From Cyanobium sp. Cruz CV13-4-11 (GTDB lineage Bacteria; Cyanobacteriota; Cyanobacteriia; PCC-6307; Cyanobiaceae), in contig NZ_JAGQCH010000001.1 of NCBI RefSeq assembly GCF_024346055.1, positions 310,001 through 374,000 of the forward strand: a stretch of 64,000 nt of DNA, in the 5' to 3' direction. The notes beneath the pieces were generated by a model. That model saw only the letters and a list, made by a program, of their open reading frames with translations. It was not told the origin of the DNA and did not search any database. Numbering within the stretch: position 1 is the first letter of the stretch; every line of letters begins with the position of its first letter. A program made the position numbers and the translations under genes. Below are positions 24,990-35,216 of this stretch, in pieces.

Positions 24990-25718
24990 ATGGAAACCGC
25001 CCCCAACTCCCCCTGGCAGGCCTGGGAAGGCCAGGCCCTCATCGTGGGGCCCGGGGGGCTGGGCCTTGCCCTGGCGGCCGAACTGGCCCGCCGGGCGCCG
25101 TCGTTGCGGGTCCGCACCGCCGGGCGCCGCGGTGCGGACCTGCCACTTGACCTGAGTGACGACGGCAGCCTGGAGCGGTTCTCGGCCATGGCCGCCCGGG
25201 AACTGCTCCCCCTGAGGGTCGTCATCAACACGGCCGGGCTGCTGCACGACGGGGCGCTGCAGCCGGAAAAGCGCCTCGGTCAGGTGCGTCGCCAGGCCCT
25301 GGAGCGCAGCTTCACCGTCAACGCCTTCGGGCCCCTGCTGCTGGCCCAGGCGATCGAGCCGGCCCTGCCGAGGGATCGTCCGGTGTATTTCGCCAGCCTC
25401 TCGGCCCGGGTGGGAAGCATCGGCGACAACCGCCTGGGGGGCTGGTATTCGTACCGGGCGGCCAAGGCGGCCCAGAACCAGCTGTTGCGCACCCTGGCGA
25501 TCGAGTGGCAGCGCCGCCTGCCCCAGGCCTGCGTGACCCTGCTCCATCCAGGCACGGTCGCCACCCCGCTCTCGGCCCCCTTCAGCGGCTCCCAGGCCCC
25601 CTCGGCCCTGTTCACGCCGGAACGCTCCGCCTCCCACCTGCTCGATGTGCTGGAGGGGCAGACGGCCGCGAACAGTGGCGCCTTCCTGGCCTGGGACGGC
25701 CAGCCGGTGCCCTGGTGA
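24990..25718 (+). CDS. Short-chain dehydrogenase/reductase
   Basis: 242 residues from ATG 24990. The cofactor motif is GPGGLGLALA near residues 20-29; the Asn-Ala-Gly type segment is INTAGLLHDGAL, and the active-site Tyr-x3-Lys is YRAAK within GWYSYRAAKAAQNQLLR. Ser of the triad is in FASLSARVGS. The C-terminal LLHPGTVATPLSAPF resembles a CsgA/sniffer-like SDR clade. The substrate is unknown. The N-terminus is short, with the Rossmann strand starting directly. Its end is 6 bp from the convergent DUF2237 gene. Confidence 0.88.
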   Translation: METAPNSPWQAWEGQALIVGPGGLGLALAAELARRAPSLRVRTAGRRGADLPLDLSDDGSLERFSAMAARELLPLRVVINTAGLLHDGALQPEKRLGQVRRQALERSFTVNAFGPLLLAQAIEPALPRDRPVYFASLSARVGSIGDNRLGGWYSYRAAKAAQNQLLRTLAIEWQRRLPQACVTLLHPGTVATPLSAPFSGSQAPSALFTPERSASHLLDVLEGQTAANSGAFLAWDGQPVPW

Positions 25719-25724
25719 GGCGGG

Positions 25725-26111
25725 CTAGGCCGCGTGGCCGCGCAGCACCTCGAGGGGGATCACCTGCAGGGTAGCCAGGGCGGAACTCTCCAGCCGCACC
25801 GGCGGAGCCATGCCGTCCTCGTAGGCCTCCAGCCAGCGGGCGGCACAGACGCACCAGTGATCCCCGGCCCGGAGGCCGGGAAAGGAATGGGCCGGCACCG
25901 GCGTCGAGAGGTCGTTGCCCTGGGCGCGGCTGTAATTCAGGAAGGCCTCGTTCACCACACAGCAGACCGTGTGGCGGCCGAAATCCGCGGGATCGTCGTG
26001 GCAGTAGCCGTCCCGGAACCAGCCGGTGAGGGGTGTACATCCGCACTCCTGCAAGGGTTCACCCAGGACGTTGCGCGGTTCGGCTGGGGGCTGCAGGGAG
26101 GAAGCGGCCAA
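25725..26111 (-). CDS. DUF2237 family protein
   Basis: 128 residues. The family signature is present: NVLGEPLQECGCTPLTGWFRDGYC, then TVCCVVNEAFLNYSRAQGNDLS, and the C-terminal GDHWCVCAARWLEA. Six conserved cysteines and Asp-Asp suggest metal or redox chemistry, but the function of DUF2237 is unknown. The length is normal. It stands as a single gene between two convergently or divergently placed neighbours. Confidence 0.88.
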   Translation of the reverse strand: MAASSLQPPAEPRNVLGEPLQECGCTPLTGWFRDGYCHDDPADFGRHTVCCVVNEAFLNYSRAQGNDLSTPVPAHSFPGLRAGDHWCVCAARWLEAYEDGMAPPVRLESSALATLQVIPLEVLRGHAA

Positions 26112-26227
26112 GGCCCGGGAGGTGACGGTGTGGGCGGAGTCTGACGGAGGACTGGCACAAAAAGCGGCCAGGAGGTTGACGAATTCCGGGGGGGAGGCGT
26201 TAAAGGTCTTTCAGCACGACCCCCTTC

Positions 26228-26455
26228 ATGAGCTGGGATTTCACCGAGGATGCGGCCTTCCTGGCCCTCTGCGACGCCTACAAGGAAAGCGGTGAGCCCT
26301 CCGCCATGGAGTTTTTGGCCCATGGCGAAGGCGCCTTCCACTTCCAGGAACTGACCCAGAACGCGGCCGGTGAGGGCATCGATCTGAGCGATTCCGATGC
26401 CCTCGACGCGTTCCAGCAGGAGGTGATCGACAGTCTCGAGGAGCTGTGCAGCTGA
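26228..26455 (+). CDS. Small acidic conserved protein
   Basis: 75 residues, rich in Glu/Asp. The segments FLALCDAYKESGEPSAMEFL and FQQEVIDSLEELC look helical, with a predicted two-part fold around a short GIDLSDSDAL loop. I recognise it as the type of short protein conserved in the Synechococcus/Cyanobium group, without a known function. Start ATG 26228. It ends 2 bp before a GC-rich hairpin and is convergent with the next small gene. Confidence 0.6.
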   Translation: MSWDFTEDAAFLALCDAYKESGEPSAMEFLAHGEGAFHFQELTQNAAGEGIDLSDSDALDAFQQEVIDSLEELCS

Positions 26456-26456
26456 A

Positions 26457-26472
26457 GGCGCCCGAAGGCGCC
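26457..26472. terminator. GC hairpin between convergent small genes
   Basis: GGCGCC at 26457-26462 and 26467-26472 pair around a CGAA loop, between the + strand gene ending at 26455 and the - strand gene ending at 26481. There is no T-run, so it is at best a weak, factor-dependent or bidirectional stop. Confidence 0.4.
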
Positions 26473-26480
26473 CCCGGGGC

Positions 26481-26753
26481 TCAGCCGTAGAAGAAGGCGA
26501 TTTCCTTGTCCTTGAGCCCGTCCCAGCCCGCTTCCCGCAGACGCTGGTCGAGGGTGAGTCGATCCAGGTGCTTGGCACCGGTGCGCACGATCCGGTTGCG
26601 CATCGACTTCTGGACCCCACTGCGGGCCCGGCGGCCCTCCAGCTCCATCACCTCGCCATAGAGGGCAAGCATGGCGGCCGGAATCGGCGTGCCGTCAAGG
26701 TCGACACCGGCCGCAATGGCATCATCGACGCCGCCGGGTCCTGCGATGGCCAT
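26481..26753 (-). CDS. Small conserved protein of unknown function
   Basis: 90 residues. The sequence has a glycine/alanine start, then DGTPIPAAMLALYGEVMELE and a basic helical stretch (RARSGVQKSMRNRIVRTGAK), ending in LREAGWDGLKDKEIAFFYG. A protein of this shape is conserved in marine and freshwater Synechococcus relatives; the basic middle could bind nucleic acid, but nothing shows it. It lies 48 bp after metH and might be cotranscribed with it. Confidence 0.65.
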   Translation of the reverse strand: MAIAGPGGVDDAIAAGVDLDGTPIPAAMLALYGEVMELEGRRARSGVQKSMRNRIVRTGAKHLDRLTLDQRLREAGWDGLKDKEIAFFYG

Positions 26754-26801
26754 GGCGAGGGAGGCAAAGGGAGCCCAAAGCCTGCCATGGCCCTGGGAGC
26801 C

Positions 26802-29800
26802 TCAGGCGCTGAAGTACCGGGCCTGGCTGTGCAGGGCCACCAGGGCGGTGGTGCTCTGCTCCGGCTCCAGCTGGTCGCTCTCGTCCATGGTCAGGCCGAT
26901 GCGGTCAGCGTCCAGCCAGGCGAGCTGCTGGCGGGAGTCGGCCACGTTCGGACAGGCGGGGTACCCGAAGGAGTAGCGGCTGCCTCGGTAGCGCTGGGCC
27001 AGCACGTCCCGCAGGGCTGAGGGCTCGTCGGCGGCGAATCCCATCTCCCGCCGGATGCGGGCATGGGTCCATTCGGCCAGGGCCTCGGCCATCTGGACCG
27101 CCAGGCCGTGGAAGTAGAGGTAATCGGTGTAGCGATCGGCCCGGAAGAGCTCCTGGGCGAAGCTGGTGGCGCCTTCCCCCATGGTGACGGCCTGCATCGG
27201 CAGCACATCCGCGGGCCGCAGGGAGCCGTCAGCGCCGGTGACGCCATCGCGGTAGAAATCGGCGATGCAATAACGGTTGCCTCCCCGCTGGCGGGGCAGA
27301 ACAAAGCGGCCCAGCTCCTGTCCGCCGGCCGCTGGTGGCGCCCCGGCCGCCATCCCCTCGGGGTCGAACACCACCAGGCCATTGCCGTCGCGGCCGCAGG
27401 GGAAGTAGCCGTAGGCCACCCGGGGGGTGAGCAGGCCTTCGTTGCGGCAGCGACCGAGCCACTCCTGCAGCACCGGCTCCGCCGTCTCGGCCAGCATCGC
27501 GTCGTACTCCTGGCGGCTCTGCTGCTGGGTCTTGCGCAGCTGCCACTGGCCGGCGAACAGGGCGTTGCGATCGAGATAGGCGAAGACCTCGTCAAGGTCG
27601 ATGGCCGCCTCGGTGAGCACCTGGGTGCCCCAGAACGGCGGGGCGATCGCCGTTTCGGCCGGCACGGCCTCGGAACGCTCCTCGCTGGCGGCCGGTGGGG
27701 CTTCGGCCTGAGCGGCGATGGGGCTCACCGTGGAGGCCTCCTGTGGGGGCTCCTCGGCGGCTGCCGCCGGGGCGGCGGGGTCCCCCAGACCCAGACCCTC
27801 GGGCGCGCCATCAAGGAAACCGTCGTGGTCGTCCCAGCGGCCGCCGGTCTTGGCGTCCATCAGCGCGTCCATGAAACGCAGGTCGGCGAAGGCGTCACGG
27901 CCGTAGATCACCTGGCCCCGGTAGGCCTGGCGGCAGTCACCGTGGACGAAGCGGGGGGTGAGGGCCGCACCACCGAGGATCACGGGCACGGAGATTCCGA
28001 CCGCATTGAAGGTATCCAGGTTGTCCTTCATGAAGGCGGTGGATTTCACCAGCAGGCCACTCATGGCGATGCAGTCGGCCCCGTGCAGACGCTGCGCTTC
28101 AACAATCGCATCGACGCTCTGCTTGATGCCCAGGTTAATCACCTCATAGCCATTGTTGGTGAGGATGATGTCCACAAGGTTCTTGCCGATGTCATGCACG
28201 TCGCCTTTGACGGTGGCGATCAGGAACTTGCCCTTGCTGCTCGATTCTCCCTCCTTGCGCTCCATGTGCGGCTCGAGAAAGGCCACCGCCGACTTCATCG
28301 TTTCGGCGCTCTGCAGCACGAAGGGCAACTGCATCTGGCCGGAGCCGAACAGTTCACCCACCACCTTCATGCCATCCAGCAGGAAGGTGTTGATGATCTT
28401 CAGTGGTGGATGCTCCACCAGGGCCTGCTGGAGGGCCGCCTCCAGACCGATGCGCTCGCCGTCGATGATGTGCTGCTTAAGCCGCTCCTCGAGCGGAAGA
28501 TCGGCCAGCGAAGGGCCCGAAGCCCTGGCCTCCTTGGCACTCACCCCCTCGAACTCGGTGGTCAACAGAGTGAGGGGATCATGCACACAGATGCCGTCCT
28601 CGAAACGCCGGCGGTCGTGGATCAGATCACGGCAAATCTGCTGGTGCTCCTCGCTGATCTTCGCCATCGGCAAAATCTTCGCCGGACTGACGATGGCGGC
28701 ATCCATACCAGCGTCGCAGCAATCCTGCAGGAAGACGGAATTGAGCACGATGCGGGCGGCCGGAGACAACCCGAAACTGACGTTGCTGACCCCCAGCACC
28801 ACGTGAACACCAGGAAGTTCGCTGCGGATCCGGCGGATCGCCGCGAGCGTGGCGGCCGCGTTGGCCCGGTCCTCCTCGATGCCGGTGGAGATGGGTAAGG
28901 CGAGGGGGTCGTAGAAGATTTCGTGGGCTGGAAGGCCGAACTCGAGCGCATCCCGGTAGGCCCGCTGGGCGATGGCGAACTTGCGCTCGGCGGTGCGGGC
29001 CATGCCCTCCTCGTCGATCGTGCCCACCACCACGCCGGCGCCATAATCCCGAGCCAGTTCGAGCACCTTGAAGAAGCGTTCGTCGCCGTCCTCGTAGTTG
29101 GTGGAGTTGAGGATGCACTTGCCGCCGGCCACCTTGAGGCCCGCCTCCATCTTCTGCCACTCGGTGGAGTCGAGCATCAGCGGCAGGTTGACGTTGGTGA
29201 CCAGGCGGCTCACCAGATCGTGCATGTCCTTGACCCCGTCGCGCCCCACGTAGTCGACGTTCACATCGAGCACGTGGGCGTTCTCCTTCACCTGGCCCCG
29301 GGCCACCGCCACCAGGCCGTCCCAGTCCTCGGCATTGAGCAGCTCCCGCACCTTCTTCGAGCCGCTGGCGTTGAGCCGCTCGCCGATGATCAGGAAGGAG
29401 TTGTCCTGGAAGTAGGGGGTGACGCCATAGATCGAGGCCACCGCCGGCTCGTAGTGGAGCGGCGGTCGCTCCAGCCGTTGCCGCGGCAGCCGCACCTCGC
29501 GGGGGGCGGGCTTCAGGCCGGCGGCGAGATCCGCCAGCGCGCCGATGTGGGCCGGGGTGGTGCCACAGCAGCCACCGATCACCTGGACACCGAGATCCTC
29601 AACGAAGTGCATCATCTGCATCCGCATCTCGGTGGAGGTGAGCCGGTAGTGGGCCACTCCGCCGATGTTCTCCGGCAGTCCCGCGTTGGGAATGCAGCTC
29701 ACCACGAAGGGACTGTGCTGACTCAGGTAGCGGATGTGCTCCTTCATCTGCTCGGGCCCCGTGGCGCAGTTGAGGCCGAGTACATCGATCGGGAAGGGCT

Positions 29801-30482
29801 CCAGGATCGCCACCACGGCGGCGATGTCGGAGCCGACCAGCATGGTGCCGGTGGTTTCCATCGTGACGGAGACCATCAAAGGCCGCCGCTCCCCAGCGGC
29901 ACAGAAGGCCTCCTCGATCCCCTGCAGGGCCGCCTTGATCTGCAGCACGTCCTGGCAGGTCTCGACGATGAACAGGTCGACGTCCCCGGCAATCAGACCG
30001 GCGGCCTGCTCCCGGAACGAGGCCTTCATCGTGTCGAAGTCGATGTGGCCCAGGGTGGGCAGCTTCGTGGTGGGACCCATGGACCCCGCCACGAATCGGG
30101 GCTTGGTGGGGGTGCTGAAGGCCGCGGCCATCTCACGGGCCAGTTCCCCCGCCCGGCGGTTGATGGCGAAGGCCTGGTCCTCCAGTCCGTACTCGGCCAG
30201 CACGATCGAAGCGGCCCCGAAGGTGTCCGTTTCGATCACGTCGCAACCAGCCTCGAGAAACAGCCGGTGGACCGCCTGGACCGCATCGGGCCGGGTGAAG
30301 ACGAGGTTTTCGTTGCAGCCTTCAAGGGCCGCGCCACCGAAATCCTCCGCCGTCAGGTCCATGTCCTGCAGGGAGGTGCCGGTGGCGCCGTCGAAGACGA
30401 GCACGGGACGTTCCGGACCGTGCAACCAATCGAGGAAGCTGATGCGATCGGTGGGGCAGTGGATGGCGGCGGAGACAACCAT
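26802..30482 (-). CDS. metH: Cobalamin-dependent methionine synthase
   Basis: 1226 residues, the full length of MetH. In order: homocysteine-binding domain (about 1-330) with zinc cysteines in LGLNCATGP near 237 and [10 protein letters not shown] near 303; pterin-binding domain (about 350-630, [12 protein letters not shown]); B12 cap and B12-binding domain (about 650-870) with the axial histidine in [11 protein letters not shown] near 762; and the C-terminal AdoMet activation domain (about 930-1226, with [13 protein letters not shown]). An Ala/Pro/Glu-rich linker near 895-935 is longer than usual. It makes methionine from homocysteine and methyltetrahydrofolate. The start shares one base with the ilvE stop (TGATG), and the B12 biosynthesis gene cobN is just beyond. 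No cobalamin riboswitch was seen upstream. Confidence 0.97.
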   Translation of the reverse strand: MVVSAAIHCPTDRISFLDWLHGPERPVLVFDGATGTSLQDMDLTAEDFGGAALEGCNENLVFTRPDAVQAVHRLFLEAGCDVIETDTFGAASIVLAEYGLEDQAFAINRRAGELAREMAAAFSTPTKPRFVAGSMGPTTKLPTLGHIDFDTMKASFREQAAGLIAGDVDLFIVETCQDVLQIKAALQGIEEAFCAAGERRPLMVSVTMETTGTMLVGSDIAAVVAILEPFPIDVLGLNCATGPEQMKEHIRYLSQHSPFVVSCIPNAGLPENIGGVAHYRLTSTEMRMQMMHFVEDLGVQVIGGCCGTTPAHIGALADLAAGLKPAPREVRLPRQRLERPPLHYEPAVASIYGVTPYFQDNSFLIIGERLNASGSKKVRELLNAEDWDGLVAVARGQVKENAHVLDVNVDYVGRDGVKDMHDLVSRLVTNVNLPLMLDSTEWQKMEAGLKVAGGKCILNSTNYEDGDERFFKVLELARDYGAGVVVGTIDEEGMARTAERKFAIAQRAYRDALEFGLPAHEIFYDPLALPISTGIEEDRANAAATLAAIRRIRSELPGVHVVLGVSNVSFGLSPAARIVLNSVFLQDCCDAGMDAAIVSPAKILPMAKISEEHQQICRDLIHDRRRFEDGICVHDPLTLLTTEFEGVSAKEARASGPSLADLPLEERLKQHIIDGERIGLEAALQQALVEHPPLKIINTFLLDGMKVVGELFGSGQMQLPFVLQSAETMKSAVAFLEPHMERKEGESSSKGKFLIATVKGDVHDIGKNLVDIILTNNGYEVINLGIKQSVDAIVEAQRLHGADCIAMSGLLVKSTAFMKDNLDTFNAVGISVPVILGGAALTPRFVHGDCRQAYRGQVIYGRDAFADLRFMDALMDAKTGGRWDDHDGFLDGAPEGLGLGDPAAPAAAAEEPPQEASTVSPIAAQAEAPPAASEERSEAVPAETAIAPPFWGTQVLTEAAIDLDEVFAYLDRNALFAGQWQLRKTQQQSRQEYDAMLAETAEPVLQEWLGRCRNEGLLTPRVAYGYFPCGRDGNGLVVFDPEGMAAGAPPAAGGQELGRFVLPRQRGGNRYCIADFYRDGVTGADGSLRPADVLPMQAVTMGEGATSFAQELFRADRYTDYLYFHGLAVQMAEALAEWTHARIRREMGFAADEPSALRDVLAQRYRGSRYSFGYPACPNVADSRQQLAWLDADRIGLTMDESDQLEPEQSTTALVALHSQARYFSA

Positions 30483-31399
30483 CAGGCGTCGAGGCGGATA
30501 CGGGTGACCCAGTGGTCATAGGAAGGATCGCGCCCTTCCGTGATCGCCGTGAGGCGGTCGCGCAGACGGTCCATCACGGGACGATAGCTGGAGAGGTCGG
30601 TGGATTCGATCCGCCGCACCGGGGTGACCCTGGCGGCGGTACCGCTGAGGAACACCTCATCGGCAATCATCAGTTCGGTCTTGTCGACGGCCCGCTCCAG
30701 CACGGGGATGTCCATCGCTCGCGCCAGTTCCATGATGCTGGCCCGTGTGATGCCCTCGAGGATGTCCTGATCGACGCCGGGGGTGATCAGCACACCGTCC
30801 CGGACAATGAACAGATTCATGCCGCTGGCCTCGCTCACCTTGCCGCGGCTGTTGAGCAGCAGGGCCTCGTCGAAGCCGCTCTTGACGGCTTCCGTCTTGG
30901 CCAGCGAACTGGTGATGTAGGCACCACTGATCTTGCCCCTCAGGGGCAGGGAGCGATCTTCCTGGCGGCACCAGCTGCTGATCCGGCAGCTGACCCCCTC
31001 GGGGGAGAGATAGTCGCCCATCTCGATGCCGTAGATGAGGAAATCGGTCTGGATGTTGTGCAGCCGCGGGGCGATGCCGAGGTCGCTCGTGTAGACGAAA
31101 GGCCGCAGGTAGATCGGGCAGGTGGGTCGGTTGGCCTGCAGAAAGGCCGTGATGGCGCTGTGGATCGTTTGCTCCGCCAGCTCGGTCAGCAGCAGCCGGG
31201 CGCTCTGGCTGAGGCGGCGGGCGTGGCGATCGGCGCGGAACAGCAGGATCTCGTTGCTATCGGCCGGATTGGGCAGGGCCCGCATGCCACCGAAGGCGCC
31301 CGTGCCGTAGTGCAGCGCGTGGGTGGCCACCGACAGGGTGGCTTCAGCAAAGGGGACGCACTGTCCGCCGAACCAGGCATAGGGCAGGAACTGGTGCAT
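30482..31399 (-). CDS. ilvE: Branched-chain amino-acid aminotransferase
   Basis: 305 residues from ATG 31399. The fold-type IV PLP enzyme motifs are [16 protein letters not shown] near the N-terminus, the catalytic Lys in [12 protein letters not shown], and the C-terminal [18 protein letters not shown]. The [13 protein letters not shown] segment contacts the cofactor phosphate. It transfers amino groups between glutamate and branched-chain keto acids. The stop is joined to metH by a 1 nt overlap, so ilvE and metH form an operon. Only 53 bp separate its start from that of cobN, so the two transcripts share a promoter region. Confidence 0.95.
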   Translation of the reverse strand: MHQFLPYAWFGGQCVPFAEATLSVATHALHYGTGAFGGMRALPNPADSNEILLFRADRHARRLSQSARLLLTELAEQTIHSAITAFLQANRPTCPIYLRPFVYTSDLGIAPRLHNIQTDFLIYGIEMGDYLSPEGVSCRISSWCRQEDRSLPLRGKISGAYITSSLAKTEAVKSGFDEALLLNSRGKVSEASGMNLFIVRDGVLITPGVDQDILEGITRASIMELARAMDIPVLERAVDKTELMIADEVFLSGTAARVTPVRRIESTDLSSYRPVMDRLRDRLTAITEGRDPSYDHWVTRIRLDA

Positions 31400-31452
31400 G
31401 GAAGGCGGTGGCGACGATGCGATCTTCTCACCGCGTTCGGCAGGATGGGCAC

Positions 31453-34400
31453 ATGCATCGACTCGCGTCCATACCCGGGGACAGGACGGAGGACGACGGG
31501 GCCCTCTTCGTGGAACAGCCACCGGCGCCTGTGGTGCTGCTCAGCAGCGCCGACACGGATCTGCTGGCGGTGTCCCAATTGCTTGAGGCCGAACCGGAAC
31601 TGCTGCCGGCCGAGCTGAGGGCTCTCAACCTCTCGGCCCTGCAGCATCCGGCCGTGATTGACCACTACGTGGCCACCACCCTGGCCAGCACCCGACTGGT
31701 GGTGGTGCGGTTGCTGGGCGGACGCGGTCATTGGAGCTATGGCCTGGAGTGCCTGCGCCACTGGGTGGGCAACGGCGAGGGCCGCCAGCTGCTGGTGCTG
31801 GCCGGCACCGCCGAGGAGGAGCAGGCCCTGGCCTGCCTCGGCAGCCTCGATGGGCCCCTGGCCACGGCCTCTGCCGCCTGTCTGCGGGAGGGGGGCGCGG
31901 CCAACCTGCGCCTGCTGCTCCAGACGCTGGCCGCCCTGCTGGCCGGTGAACGACCCGCACCGCCATGCCCCATCCCAGCGGCCGATCCCCTGCCCCACGA
32001 CTGGCGTGACGAACCCGGCTTGCGGGTGGGGGTGATCCTCTACCGCGCCCTGTGGCAGGCAGGGGACCTGGCCCTCATGGAGGCGCTCCTGGCCACCCTG
32101 CGCCAGCGCGGGCTCTCCCCTAGGGGCCTGTGGGTCAGCAGCCTGCGGGACGGGGCCGTGCAGCGGGGCGTGGCGGATCTGCTGGGGCGTGAACGGGTGC
32201 AGGTTGTGCTCTGCGGCACGGGCTTTGCTTCGGTGTCGTTTGAGGAGGCGGGCCTGGGGGCCCCCCTGTGGGAGCGGCTGGGGGTGCCGGTGCTGCAGGT
32301 GCTGTGCAGCGGCCGCAGTCGCGGGGCCTGGGAGCAGAGCAGCATCGGCCTGGCCCCGCTTGACCTGAGCCTGCAGGTGGCCCTGCCGGAGCTGGATGGA
32401 CGCCTCACCACCCGGGTGGGGGCCTTCAAGGAGCGCAGCTCCAGCAGCGACACCCTGGCCACGGCCCTGCACCGCTACGAACCGGACCAGGAGCGGCTCG
32501 ACTGGATCGCCCAGCTCACCTGCGCCTGGACCAGCCTGCGGCTGACGCCCGCCCCCGAGCGGCGGGTCGCCCTGGTGCTGGCCAACTACCCCAACCGCAA
32601 CAGCCGCCTGGCCAATGGCGTGGGCCTCGACACCCCCGCCAGCGCCGCCCTGATGCTCGGCTGGCTGGCACAGGCCGGCTACGACCTGGGGGCGGCTGCG
32701 GATTTGCCGGTCGATGGCGATGCCCTCATCCACCGCCTCCTGGAGGGCCGCAGCAACGATCCGGAGAGCGGCCATCGGCCTCCCCTGAGTCACCAGCCCC
32801 TGGACGCCTACCTGGCTTGGTACGCCGGCCTCCCGCTGGAGGGCCGCCAGCGGTTGGAGGCGGTCTGGGGCCCGCCCCGATCCGACGCGGGCCTGGAACA
32901 GGTGCCTGGGGGCCCGGCCTTCCCGGTACGGGGGCTGCGTTTCGGCCGGGTGTTGCTGCTGATCCAGCCCGAGCGCGGCTACGACCGCGATCCCAGCCTC
33001 AGCTACCACAGCCCCGATCTGCCCCCCACCCACGCCTACCTGGCCCAGTACCTCTGGCTGCGCCAGAGCTTCGGCGCCCAGGTGGTGGTGCATGTGGGCA
33101 AGCACGGCAATCTCGAATGGCTGCCGGGCAAGGGGCTGGGGCTGTCGCAGGACTGCTTCCCCGAATGGGCCCTGGGGCCCCTGCCCCACCTCTACCCCTT
33201 CATCGTCAACGACCCGGGGGAGGGCAGCCAGGCCAAACGCCGGGCCCAGGCGGTGATCCTCGACCACCTCACCCCGCCCCTGGGCCGGGCTGGCCTGCAC
33301 GGCGACCTGCAGGGCCTGGAGGCCCTGCTCGATGAGTACTGGGAGGCGCGGCAGCTGGGCAGCGCCCGGGCTGCGTTGCTGCGGGAACGCCTGGACACCC
33401 TGCTGGTGCAGCTCCAGTTGCCCGCCATGGCCCAGGCGGATCTGGAAGCCCGGCTGGAAGCCGCCGACGGTTACCTCTGCGAACTCAAGGAGGCCCAGAT
33501 CCGCCTCGGCCTGCACACCTTCGGCACCCTGCCGGCGCCAGCGAAGCTGGCCGAACTGCTGCTTTGCCTGGCCCGGGCGCCCCAGGCGGGGGTGCCCGGG
33601 CTCACCCAGGCTCTGGCCCTCGACCTGGGGCTGGATCTCGACCCCTGGGGTGACCCTGAGGAGGCCCCCCTCTCCGCCGCCGACCGCGGCCGGCTCAGCG
33701 CAGCCGGGGAAGGCGGTCCCGTGCTGCGCCACATCGGTGACGGGGTGGCCCTGCTGGAGGCCCGCGCCCTGGGCCTGGTGGCGGAGCAGCTGGCCGAAGC
33801 CGCCGTGGTGTCGCCGGCGCCGTCGGGGACGATTGGGGCCGCCACCGAACGGGCCCTGCAGCACCTGCGCCAGGCCCTGCTGCCGCCCCTGCTGGCCTGC
33901 GGAGAGGCGGAGCGCCAGGCCCTGCTCACGGGGCTGGCCGGCGGTCGCATCGCCGCCGGGCCTTCGGGAGCGCCCACCCGCGGGCGCCCGGATCTGCTGC
34001 CCACCGGCCGCAACTTCTACAGCGTCGATCTGCGCGGCCTGCCGACGGAGGCCGCCTGGGATCTGGGACGGCGCAGCGCCGAGCTGCTGCTGCAGCTCCA
34101 CCTGCAGGAGGAGGGCGATGACCTGCGCACCCTGGCCCTGTCGGTGTGGGGGACCGCCACGATGCGCAACGGCGGCGAGGACATCGGCCAGGCCCTGGCT
34201 CTGATGGGGGTGAGGCCCGTCTGGGATGGCCCGACGCGGCGGTTGGTGGATGTGGAGGTGATTCCCCTGCGCCTGCTCGGCCGTCCTCGGGTGGATGTCA
34301 CCCTGCGCATCTCCGGCCTGTTCCGCGATGCCTTCCCCCAGCTGGTGGGCTGGTTCAACCGCGCCACCCGCCTGGTGGCGGCCCTGCCGGAAGATCCCGG

Positions 34401-35190
34401 AGACAACCCCCTGGCGGCCTCCGCCAGGCTCGAGGGCCATGGGGGACGCATCTACGGCTCGGCGCCCGGGGCCTACGGGGCCGGGCTGCAGGGGCTGATC
34501 GACAGCGGCCACTGGGAGGAGCGCGGTGACCTGGGTGAGGCCTTCCTCAACTGGAGCGCCTGGCGCTACGACGGCGACCCCTCCGATGGGGCCAGCGGCG
34601 GGGCCATCGCCGCCACGGCCGACCGGAGCGGGCTTGAGCGGCGCCTGGCCCAGGTGCAGGTGGTGCTGCACAACCAGGACAACCGGGAACACGATCTGCT
34701 GGATTCCGACGACTACTACCAGTTCCACGGGGGCCTCAGCGCCGCCGCCGAACGGCTCCAGGGCCAGGCCCCGGCCCTCTGGTTCGGCGACCACTCCCGC
34801 AGCCAGCGCCCGCGGCTGCACCGCCTCGAGCGGGAATTCGACAAGGTGCTGCGCTCCCGGCTGCTCAATCCCCGTTGGATCGAGGCCATGCAGGAGCACG
34901 GTTACAAGGGTGGTTTCGAGATGGCCGCCAGCCTCGACTACCTGTTTGCCTACGACGCCAGCACGGGCCGTGTCCCCGACTGGGGCTATGGCGCCATCAG
35001 CGCGGCCTGGCTGGAGGACGGGACCGTGCGGGAGTTTCTGGGCCGCTCCAATCCCTGGGCCCTGCGGGACATGGCCGAGCGGCTGCTCGAGGCCCATCAC
35101 CGGGGGCTGTGGGAAGGGGCCGATCCCCAGCGGCTGGAGGGGCTGAGGGCGCTGGTGCTGGAGAGCGAGGGCCTGGTGGAGCGACGCTGA
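31453..35190 (+). CDS. cobN: Cobaltochelatase large subunit CobN
   Basis: 1245 residues from ATG 31453. The CobN/magnesium-chelatase family motifs are clear: LVLANYPNRNSRLANGVGLD, with the DTPAS that separates CobN from ChlH, then VVVHVGKHGNLEWLPGKGLGL and RNGGEDIGQALALMG. CobN inserts cobalt into hydrogenobyrinate a,c-diamide for B12; in cyanobacteria it is thought to work with the ChlI and ChlD subunits of magnesium chelatase because CobS/CobT are absent. The first 80 residues are poorly conserved, and the start follows the 53 bp divergent region with ilvE. Its position next to metH links a B12 synthesis step with a B12 user. Confidence 0.95.
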   Translation: MHRLASIPGDRTEDDGALFVEQPPAPVVLLSSADTDLLAVSQLLEAEPELLPAELRALNLSALQHPAVIDHYVATTLASTRLVVVRLLGGRGHWSYGLECLRHWVGNGEGRQLLVLAGTAEEEQALACLGSLDGPLATASAACLREGGAANLRLLLQTLAALLAGERPAPPCPIPAADPLPHDWRDEPGLRVGVILYRALWQAGDLALMEALLATLRQRGLSPRGLWVSSLRDGAVQRGVADLLGRERVQVVLCGTGFASVSFEEAGLGAPLWERLGVPVLQVLCSGRSRGAWEQSSIGLAPLDLSLQVALPELDGRLTTRVGAFKERSSSSDTLATALHRYEPDQERLDWIAQLTCAWTSLRLTPAPERRVALVLANYPNRNSRLANGVGLDTPASAALMLGWLAQAGYDLGAAADLPVDGDALIHRLLEGRSNDPESGHRPPLSHQPLDAYLAWYAGLPLEGRQRLEAVWGPPRSDAGLEQVPGGPAFPVRGLRFGRVLLLIQPERGYDRDPSLSYHSPDLPPTHAYLAQYLWLRQSFGAQVVVHVGKHGNLEWLPGKGLGLSQDCFPEWALGPLPHLYPFIVNDPGEGSQAKRRAQAVILDHLTPPLGRAGLHGDLQGLEALLDEYWEARQLGSARAALLRERLDTLLVQLQLPAMAQADLEARLEAADGYLCELKEAQIRLGLHTFGTLPAPAKLAELLLCLARAPQAGVPGLTQALALDLGLDLDPWGDPEEAPLSAADRGRLSAAGEGGPVLRHIGDGVALLEARALGLVAEQLAEAAVVSPAPSGTIGAATERALQHLRQALLPPLLACGEAERQALLTGLAGGRIAAGPSGAPTRGRPDLLPTGRNFYSVDLRGLPTEAAWDLGRRSAELLLQLHLQEEGDDLRTLALSVWGTATMRNGGEDIGQALALMGVRPVWDGPTRRLVDVEVIPLRLLGRPRVDVTLRISGLFRDAFPQLVGWFNRATRLVAALPEDPGDNPLAASARLEGHGGRIYGSAPGAYGAGLQGLIDSGHWEERGDLGEAFLNWSAWRYDGDPSDGASGGAIAATADRSGLERRLAQVQVVLHNQDNREHDLLDSDDYYQFHGGLSAAAERLQGQAPALWFGDHSRSQRPRLHRLEREFDKVLRSRLLNPRWIEAMQEHGYKGGFEMAASLDYLFAYDASTGRVPDWGYGAISAAWLEDGTVREFLGRSNPWALRDMAERLLEAHHRGLWEGADPQRLEGLRALVLESEGLVERR

Positions 35191-35216
35191 ACCAGGCCCT
35201 GGGGTTGTTCAGGGGA

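Noticed and set aside
31400-31452. Cobalamin riboswitch between ilvE-metH and cobN
   Set aside because: Only 53 bp lie between the start codons, too short, and no B12-box was seen.
31186-35100. A 1304-residue open frame opposite cobN
   Set aside because: Same artefact as above; the cobN frame has clear motifs and the opposite one has none.
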